From the NCBI RefSeq assembly GCF_021155765.1, contig NC_060117.1, positions 5,608,001-5,672,000 on the forward strand: a DNA stretch of 64,000 nucleotides. Direction: 5' to 3'. Of the stretch, positions 25,601-36,707 are shown piece by piece (positions within the stretch are counted from its first letter, which is position 1; the number at the start of each line of letters is the position of its first letter). The position numbers were made by a program, and so were the translations under genes. The notes under the pieces were generated by a model that was not told the origin of the DNA, made no database searches, and saw only the letters and a program-made list of their open reading frames with translations. This stretch comes from Diprion similis (taxonomy: Eukaryota > Arthropoda > Insecta > Hymenoptera > Diprionidae).

Positions 25601-27152
25601 GTACATTATTAAGCATACTTTTAACAATATTCTGTAATTTTTTCATGTAGAAATATTGCAAAACAAGCCGGTGACAGAGCTTTTTTTCTTCACTTTTTTA
25701 GCTCAATAAACTTTAAACGCGTTTTTCTCAAAACTACTTTTTCAAAGTCCGTGTTCACTGCCATTTACAAACTACTTGACCGATTCGTTCCAAACTTGGT
25801 ACACATTTTCTACATATAAAATACCTCCCCCCAATGTTGAGTTAAATTTTTTTTTTAACATTACGGGGGCTTCCCACCCACAAAATGGCGGATTTTTTCG
25901 TGGAAAATAGCAGTTTACACTTTAGATGGCCACGAAAAATTTTTAAAAGAAAAAAAAAAAATAATCGTAGAACGTTGGGGAGAGGATTTGATAATACTTT
26001 GACTAAGTTTTAATGGATTTTGATTTTAGATAATTTTTGACCGAGATATAGTGAACACTGCAAATGGTTTTTTTTCTAAGATGTTCTGGGGCAAGCTCTG
26101 TCACCGGCTTGTTTTGCAATATTTCTGCATGAAAAAATTACAGAATATTGTTAAGAGTATGCTTAATAATGTACAAAAGGTTTCAATGAATTTGCTCAAT
26201 CCATAATTTCCGAAAAAATGCACCAAAGAAGTGTTTTTTTTTACGATGAAACCCTTACGCCCCCCCCTAATGAAATGTTGTTTATTTTTTTATTTTTTGC
26301 CTCATCAACGCATTAAATTTCATTTCTTTGTTCAGATGAATATACCAATCACTGGGATAGTCCTTGGCTTTGGCTCTGGGTAGTGAGTAGCCTGATAAAC
26401 TCTATTTATTCATACACATGGGATATCAAGATGGATTGGGGACTCCTGGATAGTAATGCTGGTGAAAATCGATTCTTACGAGAGGAAATTGTATATTCCA
26501 CAGTGAGTGAATAATCTTCGGATTGAATATTTTTGAATTAATTTTCCGTTACTGTACTGAAAAGTTTCTTTCGACGCAAGAATACTCAGGACATTTGTAT
26601 CTCGAAATGTTCAATATGGAAATCTTTTATTTCAGGGGTTCTATTACTTTGCAATCATAGAAGACTTTGTTTTGAGATTTGTATGGGTTCCGACCTACAT
26701 ACTGACACAGTACGGATATGTTCAGTCCGAACTGATGACTTCTATCAACGCTCCTTTGGAAGTATTCAGGTAACTTTTTATAGTTCATAAAATTGCTCAA
26801 CTTTGACTCAATGTACAAATCACACTTGCGAAAGACGGACAAAAAATAATGTGCGTTGTTTTTAATCATTCCATTTTATCGACGATGTAGAAGATTTATC
26901 TGGAACTTCTTCCGTCTCGAGAATGAGCACTTGAATAATTGCGGTAAGTTCCGTGCTGTCAGAGACATTTCTGTCGCACCTATAGAAAGTTCCGATCAGA
27001 CGCAAATCATACGAATGATGGATGAAGAGAACGGAGTAATAAATCGAGGAAAGCGCAAGGGTGGAGGTAAAAAGCAGACCGCTGTCAAGGAGGACAAGCG
27101 TGCGTTGTTGAAAGAGGAAACAATTGATATAGATGTCTCTAACGCTAGTTGA
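22678..27152 (+). CDS. XPR1: XPR1-type SPX/EXS phosphate exporter, complete
   Basis: Plasma-membrane phosphate efflux channel gated by inositol pyrophosphates (family knowledge). Exons: 22678-22746, 23492-23645, 23769-24013, 24243-24504, 24583-24950, 25037-25379, 26336-26502, 26636-26769, 26891-27152; total 2004 nt, 667 aa plus stop. The start [20 protein letters not shown] matches the family invariantly. The SPX domain (about 1-170) contains the lysine-rich inositol-phosphate pocket ([11 protein letters not shown], ending at residue 156). KRLRVPPLG precedes the first membrane helix. EXS-domain hallmarks include [34 protein letters not shown] and [17 protein letters not shown] with Phe-Val replaced by Phe-Ile. 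The C-terminal tail is lysine-rich. Vertebrate orthologues also act as retrovirus receptors, which is irrelevant here. Intron 1 holds a large hairpin transposon and intron 6 a MITE. Confidence 0.97.
22787..23438 (+). mobile_element. hAT-like foldback element in XPR1 intron 1
   Basis: A 652-bp near-perfect palindrome: arms of roughly 310 bp run inward from TAGAGTGTATC and GATACAATCTA to a loop of about 10-20 nt near 23100-23125. It is flanked by a perfect 8-bp direct repeat, ATACTCAT, at 22779-22786 and 23439-23446. An 8-bp duplication plus a TAG-start terminus fits hAT elements. It has no coding capacity, so it is non-autonomous. Confidence 0.9.
25416..26267 (+). mobile_element. Tourist/PIF-like MITE, copy 3 (XPR1 intron 6)
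   Basis: The ends are a G run plus GTAAGGGTTT and, at the right, AAACCCTTACG plus a C run, flanked by TAA on both sides (25413-25415 and 26268-26270). The inverted arms meet at GCCGGTGACAGAGCTT / AAGCTCTGTCACCGGC. Orientation matches copy 1; copy 2 is reversed and there has TTA flanks, which is TAA in element orientation. This is the best-preserved copy at its termini. Confidence 0.88.
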
Positions 27153-29155
27153 ATTTGTATTTAATATTTTTATTACACTTGAAAGCGGGATCAAGTACTT
27201 TTTATTTCATTATATTTCAACTTTTGCATTAAGCTCATTGAAATAGTCTTCTGTTTATTCTAGATTCATCGAATATAGTACCACTTATTTTTTAAGCGCA
27301 GCAGATCTTTGATCGGAAATATCTTTCGATTAATTGTAGTTAGTTTCGTGCAGCCAATTTTTGGATTTATACTTAAATTCAGTACAAGATTATAATATAC
27401 GAGTCTCTGTATTATACATATATTATGGAAAATGGTTCGGCGTATTCAAGGCTGAGACACGTGATTGAAATACTGTGTTTGATGTGCACAATGATGCTGC
27501 TTAGATTCTGTGGAATTTATTTTAAACTCGCATTGTTATTGCCAGCATAAAAATTCGCTCTTGTTTTCACATTATTCTGAAACTGACAATAAATTCCACA
27601 GGATCTGGTGAACTTTCTCATTCTAGTGCTGATATTGCGTACTGAATTAAAACAGAATTAAAATCCTTGAATAAAGCAACGACACGTGCGAATATGTGTT
27701 ACATTCCACTAAAGTTTTATGAAAAATTAATAATTTAAGGGTAAATTGTCATTTATATTTTTGAATACTTACATGAAGCGTTATTTCAAGGCTTAGGTGA
27801 TTTTTATTTTTTAGTTACGTACTTCCTTTTTAGCCCCACGAGTTTATACGAGTAATTAGAAGATAAACTAGTTTTTACATAACGCGGCCATACGTAATTA
27901 ATAATACAATATGATGCTGAAACTATCAGGCAACACGTATGGAAGGCTTTCAGCGAGTGAGCAAACGATAAAGAACCTTTTTGCCTGTAGTACCTGATAG
28001 TTTCAGCGTCATTAATGAGAATGCATGTTAAACATGCATTATTTTTTCACCCTCTATTCCAGATTGCAACGAAACAAATACTAACCGATATCCAAAGATT
28101 TCATTGAATAATTATTATTACCTCTTATTACACAAAAAACAGCAATAGTTATTAAATAGAGAATAATCAAACTTCACATGGGGTACGTTGGCAAGTTTAT
28201 TATGGACAATAACTTATAATTGTTTCTCCGACAGCTGTGTGAATTTTCCAAGTATTATAGATTAATTTTCCTCTTGTCTATAAGATGATGCTTTCCAATT
28301 TGACTAATTGCGTTGACAAACTTATTGTGTATGATATTATTTTACGTGAATTTATTTAACACATTCAAGTTTCGTTCGGATACATGCACCTAGTAACTGT
28401 GTAAAATGGAATTCATGTATCCGAATGTATAATTATATTCAGAATTCAGTGTGAGATAAATTTGTGTAAAATAATGAGACTGGTGCAAGTTGAATTGGGA
28501 TTAATAAAGAAACCATGCTTTTTAAGTAACTAATCGCAAAACGAATTTACGAACTAAATAAATTAGTCCAGTGAAATTCTTAATTACTACTATATTAAGT
28601 AGCATTTTATATGTATTTGCGGTGCCTAAACTTTGATTAATTTATAAGTTCCTTAATTCAACTTTGTTGTGATTTTTTTTTTTTTTTTTGTCAAAAGGTA
28701 TTTTTACATCTTAAGATTTAGGATATAAAAAAACGACACATGATTGTAAAGGTGTTGCTAAATAAGAACCAGGCCAGATATTTTTGTACATCATGTGTAG
28801 AATATCAATGAATATAAACAAGAAAGGAACGATTGTCAACGGAGTGTTACTCTAATCAATCGTTTATATATAACTACGTTCAAACACACTTGGCGAAGTT
28901 GAATTTAACGATACCAGTATAAATTAACCAGGGAATTAACTTCGCTTAGTGTGTACAGATTTATAATCGGATATTATCTACGATAGTCACAAACTTAGTG
29001 AGTAGACAACTGTGTTACATTGTTTGTATTATATAAGAAAAAATATTGTTGAAATTATATCTTTATACACACACGCTGTGTTTCGCTATTTTTCCATAAT
29101 CTATTTGATTTCGTTTAAGTTCCAACTGTGTAAAATCATGATGTAAATTTATATA
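27153..29155. other. Convergent 3' region of XPR1 and OPRT
   Basis: AT-rich sequence with candidate XPR1 polyadenylation signals AATAAA at 27588-27593 and 27670-27675. No coding exon on either strand is recognisable. In particular, nothing resembling an OMP decarboxylase domain follows the OPRT stop on the minus strand. A short inverted repeat lies at 27916-28007. Confidence 0.55.
27916..28007. repeat. 15-bp perfect inverted repeat, 62-nt spacer
   Basis: GCTGAAACTATCAGG (27916-27930) and its exact complement CCTGATAGTTTCAGC (27993-28007) flank 62 nt. It could be a tiny transposon remnant or an RNA stem in a long XPR1 3' UTR; no target duplication is obvious. Confidence 0.7.
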
Positions 29156-29161
29156 TTTATT
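29156..29161 (-). promoter_or_regulatory. OPRT polyadenylation signal
   Basis: TTTATT on the plus strand (AATAAA in the transcript) lies about 40 nt beyond the OPRT stop, supporting termination of this transcript without a further coding exon. Confidence 0.55.
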
Positions 29162-29201
29162 GTTAAACTTGAGTCACTTCGAATTTCTCAATGACTTCTA
29201 T

Positions 29202-30225
29202 TTATTCTTTGCTATTTAATTGGACTTGGTTTTGTTCCAAATAATTCTTGACGTCTTCGACGTTAGCTGGCGTCACTTTGCCTGCATTTAATAGATGTTG
29301 CATTAAACTATTCAGAGTGTATAAACTTTTCATTTGGATGCCTTTTGCTTTCAGATTCTGACTACCACCCTGTTGTCGGTCTAGAATAACGATAGCTTCT
29401 TCGACCTTCAACCCTTCGTCCGTTAGGTCTTTGGCAGTCTCCAGTACACTGCTTCCAGTTGTCACAACGTCTTCGATTATTACACAGTTCTCCCCCGCTT
29501 TGAATTGGCCCTCGATTAATTTTTTCGTTCCGTAAGTTTTAGCTTCTTTTCTCCTTATAAGCATTGGTATGTTTTCTTCTACAGATACTAATGTGGCAAT
29601 TGGTAAAGCCGTATAAGGCACGCCGCATATCTGTGAAATATTTTTCCCTTTCTCTACCAGGGTCCACAGCAAACTGGATACAGATTTCTGCAAGTATAGG
29701 ATTCTGGTTTACATGTGAAATTATTTTACATATATCTCAATGGTGATATTTTCTATTCAGGGATTTTTCTGTTTTCTAGAAGTGATACGTTAATTTTAAT
29801 GAAGTAAATATTGCTTCATTTTACTTGCTTTCACTTCTAGAATTCGGAAAAGTTCTTTATTTGTAAATAATATTGTTAAAAAACAGGTACAACACAACAT
29901 CAGCTCGATCGGTAAGGGTAGAACTTTTACGTCCCCTTCAACTGTCGTTCGTTATCTAAAATTTATTACTACGGACAGGACTATCTGTAATAATCTTTAG
30001 TCAATGCTTAGATCCGTAATGTTTCTTCTTGAATGAAAATTGATAATTTACAGACAAGCGACAGAATATACAAGTTAAACCTACCATCAACCGTGGATGT
30101 GAAATAATGACTCTCAAGTCAAAATAGACGGGTGTCTGTAGGCCGGCTTTCGTAACGAAGCTGCCAAACTTCACAGCGTTGATTTCAAATAGTTCTACAG
30201 CCAAGTCTTCCAATTGTTTTCCCAT
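29202..30225 (-). CDS. Orotate phosphoribosyltransferase, no fused OMP decarboxylase
   Basis: Converts orotate plus PRPP to OMP, the fifth step of pyrimidine synthesis. Exons (minus strand): 30225-30085 and 29687-29202; 208 aa. MGKQLEDLAVELFEINAVKF opens the OPRT fold. Residues 68-77 (CGVPYTALPI) and 92-103 (RRKEAKTYGTKK, catalytic loop) are typical of the eukaryotic UMP synthase N-terminal half. The PRPP-binding motif VIIEDVVTTGSS lies at 116-127. Animal UMPS is normally about 480 aa with a C-terminal decarboxylase; here a stop follows NQVQLNSKE and an AATAAA comes 40 nt later. No decarboxylase sequence is visible downstream. Either this lineage has split the two activities, or this is a paralogue, or an alternative exon lies elsewhere. 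Catalytic motifs look intact, so it is not an obvious pseudogene. Confidence 0.92.
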
Positions 30226-30873
30226 TTTATTCCGGTAAACAGTCTCTCGACAAAATCAAATATATCTTTTTCGTTTTTATATCCGGCTCGGAATAGATGC
30301 AAATAAAGAGAAATAATCGCGATTTAATAGATTCGATATCTTATTACTGCGCGGCGATCACGTGAAGAATTACAAATCTAACCTCAACTGATAACGGTTT
30401 TGGAATGCCTCGAATGCCTCGAATATTTGTCCTTGATTCGAGCAACAGGTACTATTTGATGACGTGTTGTAATACCACATAACGGTTATACACAGCGGTA
30501 TAAACATTGAGGGCTGAAATACGAGTGAAGTATGTATGTATGTACATACATACATACATGCATACATTGGGATCAAATTTCCATGTATATATTTATACTA
30601 GAAAAATCAAGCGATATTTTTTAATTAGAAGATTTTGCCTGTCGACAAAATAACTGCAAAGCTGTAATTCATCATTTAATTAACATTTTTCCAGAATCAT
30701 ATGCAGCAGTTACGATAATTCACATTCCGTCGGTAACGGCGGCGCCGACATTACCGACCGAGGCACGGCGTGCGTCGTTTGTCGCGGACTTACCACCGAC
30801 CAATCAGGAGACACGGAACACAGTCGGCGATTGTTTTTCTACCGGCGTAATCAGTCGACGAGTGTTAGTCGCG
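30226..30873. promoter_or_regulatory. Divergent promoter: OPRT (minus) and an unidentified gene (plus)
   Basis: Contains an exact palindromic E-box TCACGTGA at 30358-30365, about 135 bp upstream of the OPRT start. A TATG/CATA-type repeat lies near 30530-30565, and a sharply GC-richer block from about 30725. In that block GTCGGTAA and TTACCGAC form an inverted pair (about 30728-30760). E-boxes of this kind bind Myc/Max or MITF-family factors; regulation of OPRT is inference. Confidence 0.5.
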
Positions 30874-30947
30874 ATGTGCAGTGAGCTAGTTCCATCTGGT
30901 GATTATGGTGCTACGGCTGTGGCGTCGATAACATCGACTGTTGTTAG
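30874..30947 (+). CDS. Candidate first coding exon of an unidentified gene (partial)
   Basis: A GC-rich segment has an ATG in fair context (GTCGCGATGT), an open frame of 24 codons starting MCSELVPSGDYGATAVAS, and a strong donor (TTAG|GTAAGC) at 30947/30948, ending in phase 2. The frame is also open upstream but has no earlier ATG in frame. I do not recognise the peptide. No following exon is certain in the next 33 kb; the segment at 40292-40347 would join in frame but is unproven. The ATG could instead be in a 5' UTR. Confidence 0.45.
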
Positions 30948-33607
30948 GTAAGCATGTAATGATTGTAATATTACTAAGTAATAGCTTTTTGAATCATTGG
31001 CTAGTAATTTTACGATCTGTATTGAGGAATCATCGTATCATGTTAATGGTTAGTCAGCAGCTATCGATGAATATAACCTCAAAGTCGTAAGCGAACAATA
31101 CGAGTTATCGATGGAGTACGTAAGTATATGCGTATTTCGAACCGACGAAAACAATTATATGATCCTGATTAATAAACGCGTAATATTTATGTATAAGCTG
31201 ATTTATACAAGGATTTGACAATATTTAGATGCAATTGTTCCAGGATTTCTTACTTATACGCCGTTTTAGCAATTTTATATTTATAAACGAGTCTCGCTGA
31301 TTATCGTATAAGTAAAAATTTATGAAAATAGAAACGAATCTTTAAAACATCTTCAGCGACGTTATCGCTAACGATATTTTCTCTTTTATCAAACGTTTGA
31401 TTCAACCCTTCGTCCTTGTAACTCCTCCACACTTTAGGAATTCAAGGGATTGGGTTAGACGAATCAACAAAACTGATACTTTCGTCGATATTCGTCTTTT
31501 TCAGAACGACAATCTCTTCGTTTCGTTACTTTTAACATCGAGAAATATCTGTAGTCTATAAAGTTGATAGAATTTAGGCGATCTAGAGTAACCAATTCTT
31601 CCTATCTCATGTATTTGAAAAAACAAACAAACAAAAAAACAAACGAGGAAACAAAACTTTCTTTCGATCTTCAGCTGTTTTGTATCATCCAGCTCGTTAG
31701 GCGTACCAATAAGAAGTCCTGATCGCCCTCCTCCACCACGTGACAATTAGAATGAAAATAGGAAAGGAGATAAATTGTTATGTACATACATACATACATA
31801 CATAAATAGACTAGAGACACGCATGCTGTATGCTACTGATTATGTCAATACAACAAGTTATCATAATATTCAGTCAAGTGTTTTACACAAGGAAAAAAAT
31901 ATCAACTCTTTAACGCGACATAAAATGAAACAACGAACAAAGCGCATGACAATGCTGTTAATTATACTTCACATATATATATATACATATAACAATGGCC
32001 GATCAAAGTCAAGGAAAGCTCATTCAATTTCCATATACATATCCATACATTTACATACATAGATGTACTCGTTATAATCGTTATATTTTGATCGTAAGTT
32101 TTAAGTGGATACTATGTGGAACCATTAAGCAAACTGCAAACCTCGCCGATATGTGCGTGCCTGCCTGCCTGCCTGCCTGCGTGCGTGCGTCAATTTTGTG
32201 TCATAGACGCGTCTCGCAAAGCCACCGAAGATGGTGACACCACCTAAGTACTACCGAGTTAGTGTTATGAGGCAAAGTTTGAACTACACAAGATCGAACG
32301 ACGACTTACGTCACTCTTAATTGCACATCGATTCATCAGTGTCTTTACCGCGCGTGTTTTGTTTTAAATATTAATGATAATCAGTCCGCAACAGTTCTGT
32401 CTTCCTTCTTCTTCTTCTTCTTCTTCTTCTTCTTCTTCTATGCAAATCATCGGGGAATTGAAAACGCAAAACATTTCATCGCATGTATGGCAAAGTACGT
32501 GCAGCCTAGTTGGGTTCGAATCCAATTTTTTTACTACCGGATGTTAGCCTAATTATATTAGGTATACTAGATGTTGTTTTGTATCGTGTAAGAATTTTTT
32601 TCCTCACACGAAACAAAGACTCGTAAATATGTTCTATTTTTATTAGTTTATTTATTTATTTATGTTTTTTTTTTCTTTCGTTTTTATTTCAATTTTCATT
32701 GCCAAGTTAACTAATATCGGTACAAACTAAAAATATATATATATTTTCTGTTTGAAATATATTTCTACTCGAGGTTTAATGAGATTAGCAATAAATTTTG
32801 CACCGCTTTTAACATGTTTGATTGTTGATCAGTTGGTAGGATTTTTCAGGGCTTAAATTTAATGCCTCAAATGTTTGTTCTTCAAACACAATATAATCAA
32901 CGAGATGACACTTATTTATTTGACAGAAGAAAACGTGTAGCTATACATATAGTTGTGTTTGGTTAAGTGATATTGTTTACAAAATCTGCAAAAGTAAAGG
33001 TTTTTTTTTTTATTACTCTCACTAATCGAAGCGTATTTCATCGAAGTTTATGTTCGATTACGAAATAAAACTCGATTCGACTTTAGAATTTCTTTTCTTT
33101 TTTGTTTTAATCTTTCGATTTCGAAAAAGTTTCTATATATTGTCTGGTATAAATTTGAGATATCAAAATTTTTGTCAATTTCGATGATAATAATATTATA
33201 ATTTGGCTAATGATTCTCGGGCTTTTCGCTGACGCTTTAACCAGTAGGAATCGGTAAATCCTAGCCGCGTAATCGCTTTCAATGGCGTTCAAAATACCGG
33301 GGTACGTATAAACGTCGGAGGATCAGTTCTGATTACTCTTTGAGAGAACTCCGTCGACTTAATAATGGGGTTCAGGATTGAGGGACGAGCCAAGGGGAGG
33401 AATAAGTATTGAGAACATGACAATGAATTGAAGAATTGAGAGTCGAGATGAGGGTGGAGAGAGCGGTTAGATCCCCAAATAATTTGTACCAATCAAATCA
33501 GCTGCACGGAGGCTTAAGAAAGGAATTGACAAGTGATTTCTCCCTTTGCATACTGCGGCTCAACATTTAATGAAAATTGATCAAGTATATACATATATAT
33601 TATATAT
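30948..33607. other. Gene-free stretch, probable long intron
   Basis: AT-rich. It holds TACA/CATA repeats (31783-31804), a CCTG/CGTG repeat (about 32158-32189), a CTT repeat (about 32402-32438) and poly(T). Short ORFs such as 31501-31746 (minus) show no recognisable domain. If the exon at 30874-30947 is real, this is the start of its first intron. Confidence 0.45.
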
Positions 33608-35756
33608 TAGGATGGCGCAAAAAACCGACTATTTTTTTTTTTCTTTTTTTTTTTTTTTAGAGTTTCGTGTGACAAAATGTTAGTTTTTGATGTTTAAACA
33701 GCCCACTCCAAAGGACAGTTGCAAAAAAAAAATTTTCAAGAGGTCGCTCCACATTTTTTAAAACGTCAGAAATCGTCAAAAATCGTTTTTTTTTTTTTTT
33801 TAATTTTTTTCTCGTTGCGGTATAATTTTATAGACAAAAAAAAGAAGTTTTTCGAAAGTTTCAGTTCAAAATTTGAATTTTGATAGGTCGCTCATAATTT
33901 ATTTTACAATTTTTTGGTGCATTTCTTTGGATCTTTTCGAGCGAACTTTTAATATTCACATTAAAATTTCATACATTTTTTTTTCCTTCAATTCAGTAAG
34001 AAAGAATCGATAACAATACACCGCGACATGAATTAAAAATCAAACAAAATACTGAAAATATAATTTTTTGACGATTTTAGACATTTTAAAAAATTTGGAG
34101 CGATCTCTTAAAAAAATTTTTTTTTTTGAGCTGTTCTTTGGAGTGGGCTCTTAAAACATGAAAATCTAACATTTTGTCACACGAAACTCGAAAAGCAAGG
34201 GAGGAAAGGCGGAAGATTGTAAATTGGAAACGCACTTGTGGTTGTTGTTTGATTATTTTTATTTATTTTTTTTTATTTGCGGCGGAGGGGGGGTGTTCGT
34301 TCGATCAAATCGAAAGTTCGTTGCGGGCATTGAAAGCACGGAATTGGAGGGTGGCCAAAATTTAGTAGCTATCATTTGTACGGTACCTTGAACTGTTGTC
34401 TTTCAAATTAATTCGCATCGATATATCTAGGATAGATAGAATCTGCGATATATGTTTCATGACGTCAAGACGTCTTACTCTCGCCTGCGCGAAATTAAAG
34501 GTTTTCTGCTTTTTTTCATTTTTCCTTAACACCCATTCTGCACAGTTTGTGTTTTTAACTGATGGTTTCTTTTTTTTTTCTCTCTCTTTTTTTTCTCTTT
34601 CTCTCTCTCTCTCGTTTTTCTCATGCTTCTGCCTTTTTTCTACCCTCTTATTCCTATTTTACGCCAGACAATCTGCGGTGAATATGTGTATATATATATA
34701 TTATATATACACAATATACGTGTACTTACTAACATTGGTATATTCTACAATTTGTAAATATTTATTCTATCGTTATTTTATACAGGTTATGCAATCTTGA
34801 TGAAAAATTCCGTCAACGTTTATATATTGTAAACAATACTTATTCTCGTAATAATGCATTAGTGCAAAAATTTATTAGATATTTTAAAGTGAAGGAGAAT
34901 TTGGAAACTGATGTTATAAAATCGAGTGTTTTATATACATATATATATAAAATGTCTTAATTAATATTAATATTACACAAGTACCTATTTGCGATTTTCC
35001 ATTTCTCGTTTAATTAACAGAGGATATATATTTTTTTCTTTATTTTGGAATTTTATTGCACAGCAACGGATTGGCGTATCGTAAAGAGCCGTAAATATTT
35101 TTTGTAGGAAATTGAACGATCTACAAAAAAGATCTCTAGCGATTTTTTCGTAAATCTACTGGTTCAAAAGTTATTTAAGGTTAAAAAATTAGTTGCGTCA
35201 AATTTCACATTTTTTTTACTATGAAACAATGGTTGAAAAATGAAGAAAACGTAACCATTCTTAAAGTTCATGTTATTTCCAAAATTTCCGATTACTTGAC
35301 AAAAAATAAGGCTTTGCAACGTAAACTGTTGTAAAAAATTTATATCTTGTTGATAAACTTCTGAATCGGTAGATTTACGAAAAAATCGCAAGAGACGATT
35401 TTTTTTGTAGATCGTTCGGTATTCTATAAAAATATTCACTGCTCTTTACGAAACGCCAATCCGTTGCTGAGCAATAAAATTCCAAAATAAGTAAAAAAGA
35501 AAAAGAAAAAGAAAAAAAAAAAACACTTCCTCTGTTATTTAAACGAGAAATGGAAAATTGCAATTAGGCAAATCTTAATATTAATATCAAAAGCTCAAAC
35601 TTTTACAGAATTTTTTTTTTTTTTTTTTTCATTCGTCACTTTGAACGACATTTTCACGGTGATTATCGAATGAAAAAATTTTTTTTGGCCCACTCTGATA
35701 AACATGAAAAAAAAAAAAAAAAAAAAAAAATAGTCGGTTTTTTTTGCGCCACCCTA
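33608..35756. mobile_element. Composite foldback element with TAGG-TGGCGC ends
   Basis: It begins TAGGATGGCGCAAAA and ends TTTTGCGCCACCCTA. The left part (33608 to about 34195) is an inverted-repeat element closely related to 56343-56974, sharing GTGACAAAATGTTAG and GGTCGCTCCACATTTTTTAA, but it lacks its own right terminus. The right part (about 34960-35756) is the body and right end of a second, different foldback element. The flanking 8-mers do not match, so it is a chimera or nested insertion, not one intact copy. Confidence 0.75.
34960..35610. repeat. Large imperfect hairpin inside the composite element
   Basis: Arms of about 210-240 bp run from TAATATTAATATTA (about 34961) to about 35170 and back from about 35365 to 35605. 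They share GATTGGCGTATCGTAAAGAG with GCTCTTTACGAAACGCCAAT, and CCATTTCTCGTTTAATTAAC with its complement. Motif order (GTAGGAAATTGAACG...CTACAAAAAAG) parallels the XPR1 intron 1 element, so the two are diverged relatives. Confidence 0.75.
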
Positions 35757-36043
35757 ACGTGGCACGTATTCACGTTTTTTAATTATTCTCGGGGTCCTCC
35801 AAAGCTATATATACATATAATGTGAGTTTAGGTTATTGTTCAACGAATATACATATATATATACGAATTCACTCCCGTGGGGAGGGGATTAAAATTGAGA
35901 TTGTAAAACCGACAAAGTAAACGCAAGTTGTGTAATTAGATTTAACGACGCTTGAATATTCTACGGATACACAAAATTTCACACGTCAGATTGCGTTACG
36001 AAATCTTAACAACCGTCCCAAAATCATAGTTTTGTGGTACAAC

Positions 36044-36080
<37 letters not shown>

Positions 36081-36676
36081 CATGCGTAATACAGTCCCTT
36101 ATCCTCTGTGATTTTTCACGGCTTACATATATTTCTTCTCTCTACTTCTGCGCCTACCTAAGAAAGATTTTCGCAAGCTCCGAGGAATAAGAGAAAATCC
36201 CATGCAAAGCTTTTTCCCGCTAAAATAATCCTGCTACAACCACGTGGGTTGAATTTTACCGAGCGGACGGTTTTTCATGGATTGAAAATCACGTAGTTGT
36301 CTATCTACGTGAGAAAAAAAAAAAAATTCAAACTCTCAAATTTTATTTTGTTTTGTTTCTCTTTTTTTTTTTTTTTTGCACAGTGAAATTTTGTTTGTAA
36401 AAAATTTTTACCCACCGTTAAAATTAAGGTTTTAATATTGTTGAAAGTGCGTAAAAAAGATTCAGTAGAAGCGGTTATTTAATTTAAATCGTAGTTTTCG
36501 TTACTATGTTTTTTGATTATGGATATATTGTGTCAAGTTTTTGATCGAGGTTTGCGAGAAATTAGAATTCCAGTTTTGTATTCGATCGAAGAATCCTGTT
36601 GAATGTAGATTTTTAACACATTTATGTTCGTGAAAGTCTGATATTTTATTGCGTGGTTGGGAAAAGTGTTTCGCTT

Positions 36677-36707
<31 letters not shown>

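Noticed and set aside
27153-29201. Possible OMP decarboxylase exon downstream of OPRT
   Set aside because: No minus-strand frame in this interval shows decarboxylase-like residues; the OPRT stop and AATAAA are close together.
31501-31746. Minus-strand ORF beginning MSRGGGGRSG
   Set aside because: Partly protein-like, but it soon runs into poly-Phe/Leu low complexity and lacks splice support.
32505-32535. GGTTCGAATCC followed by a T run, like a tRNA B box and terminator
   Set aside because: The sequence upstream does not form D, anticodon and acceptor stems, and the T-arm pairing fails.
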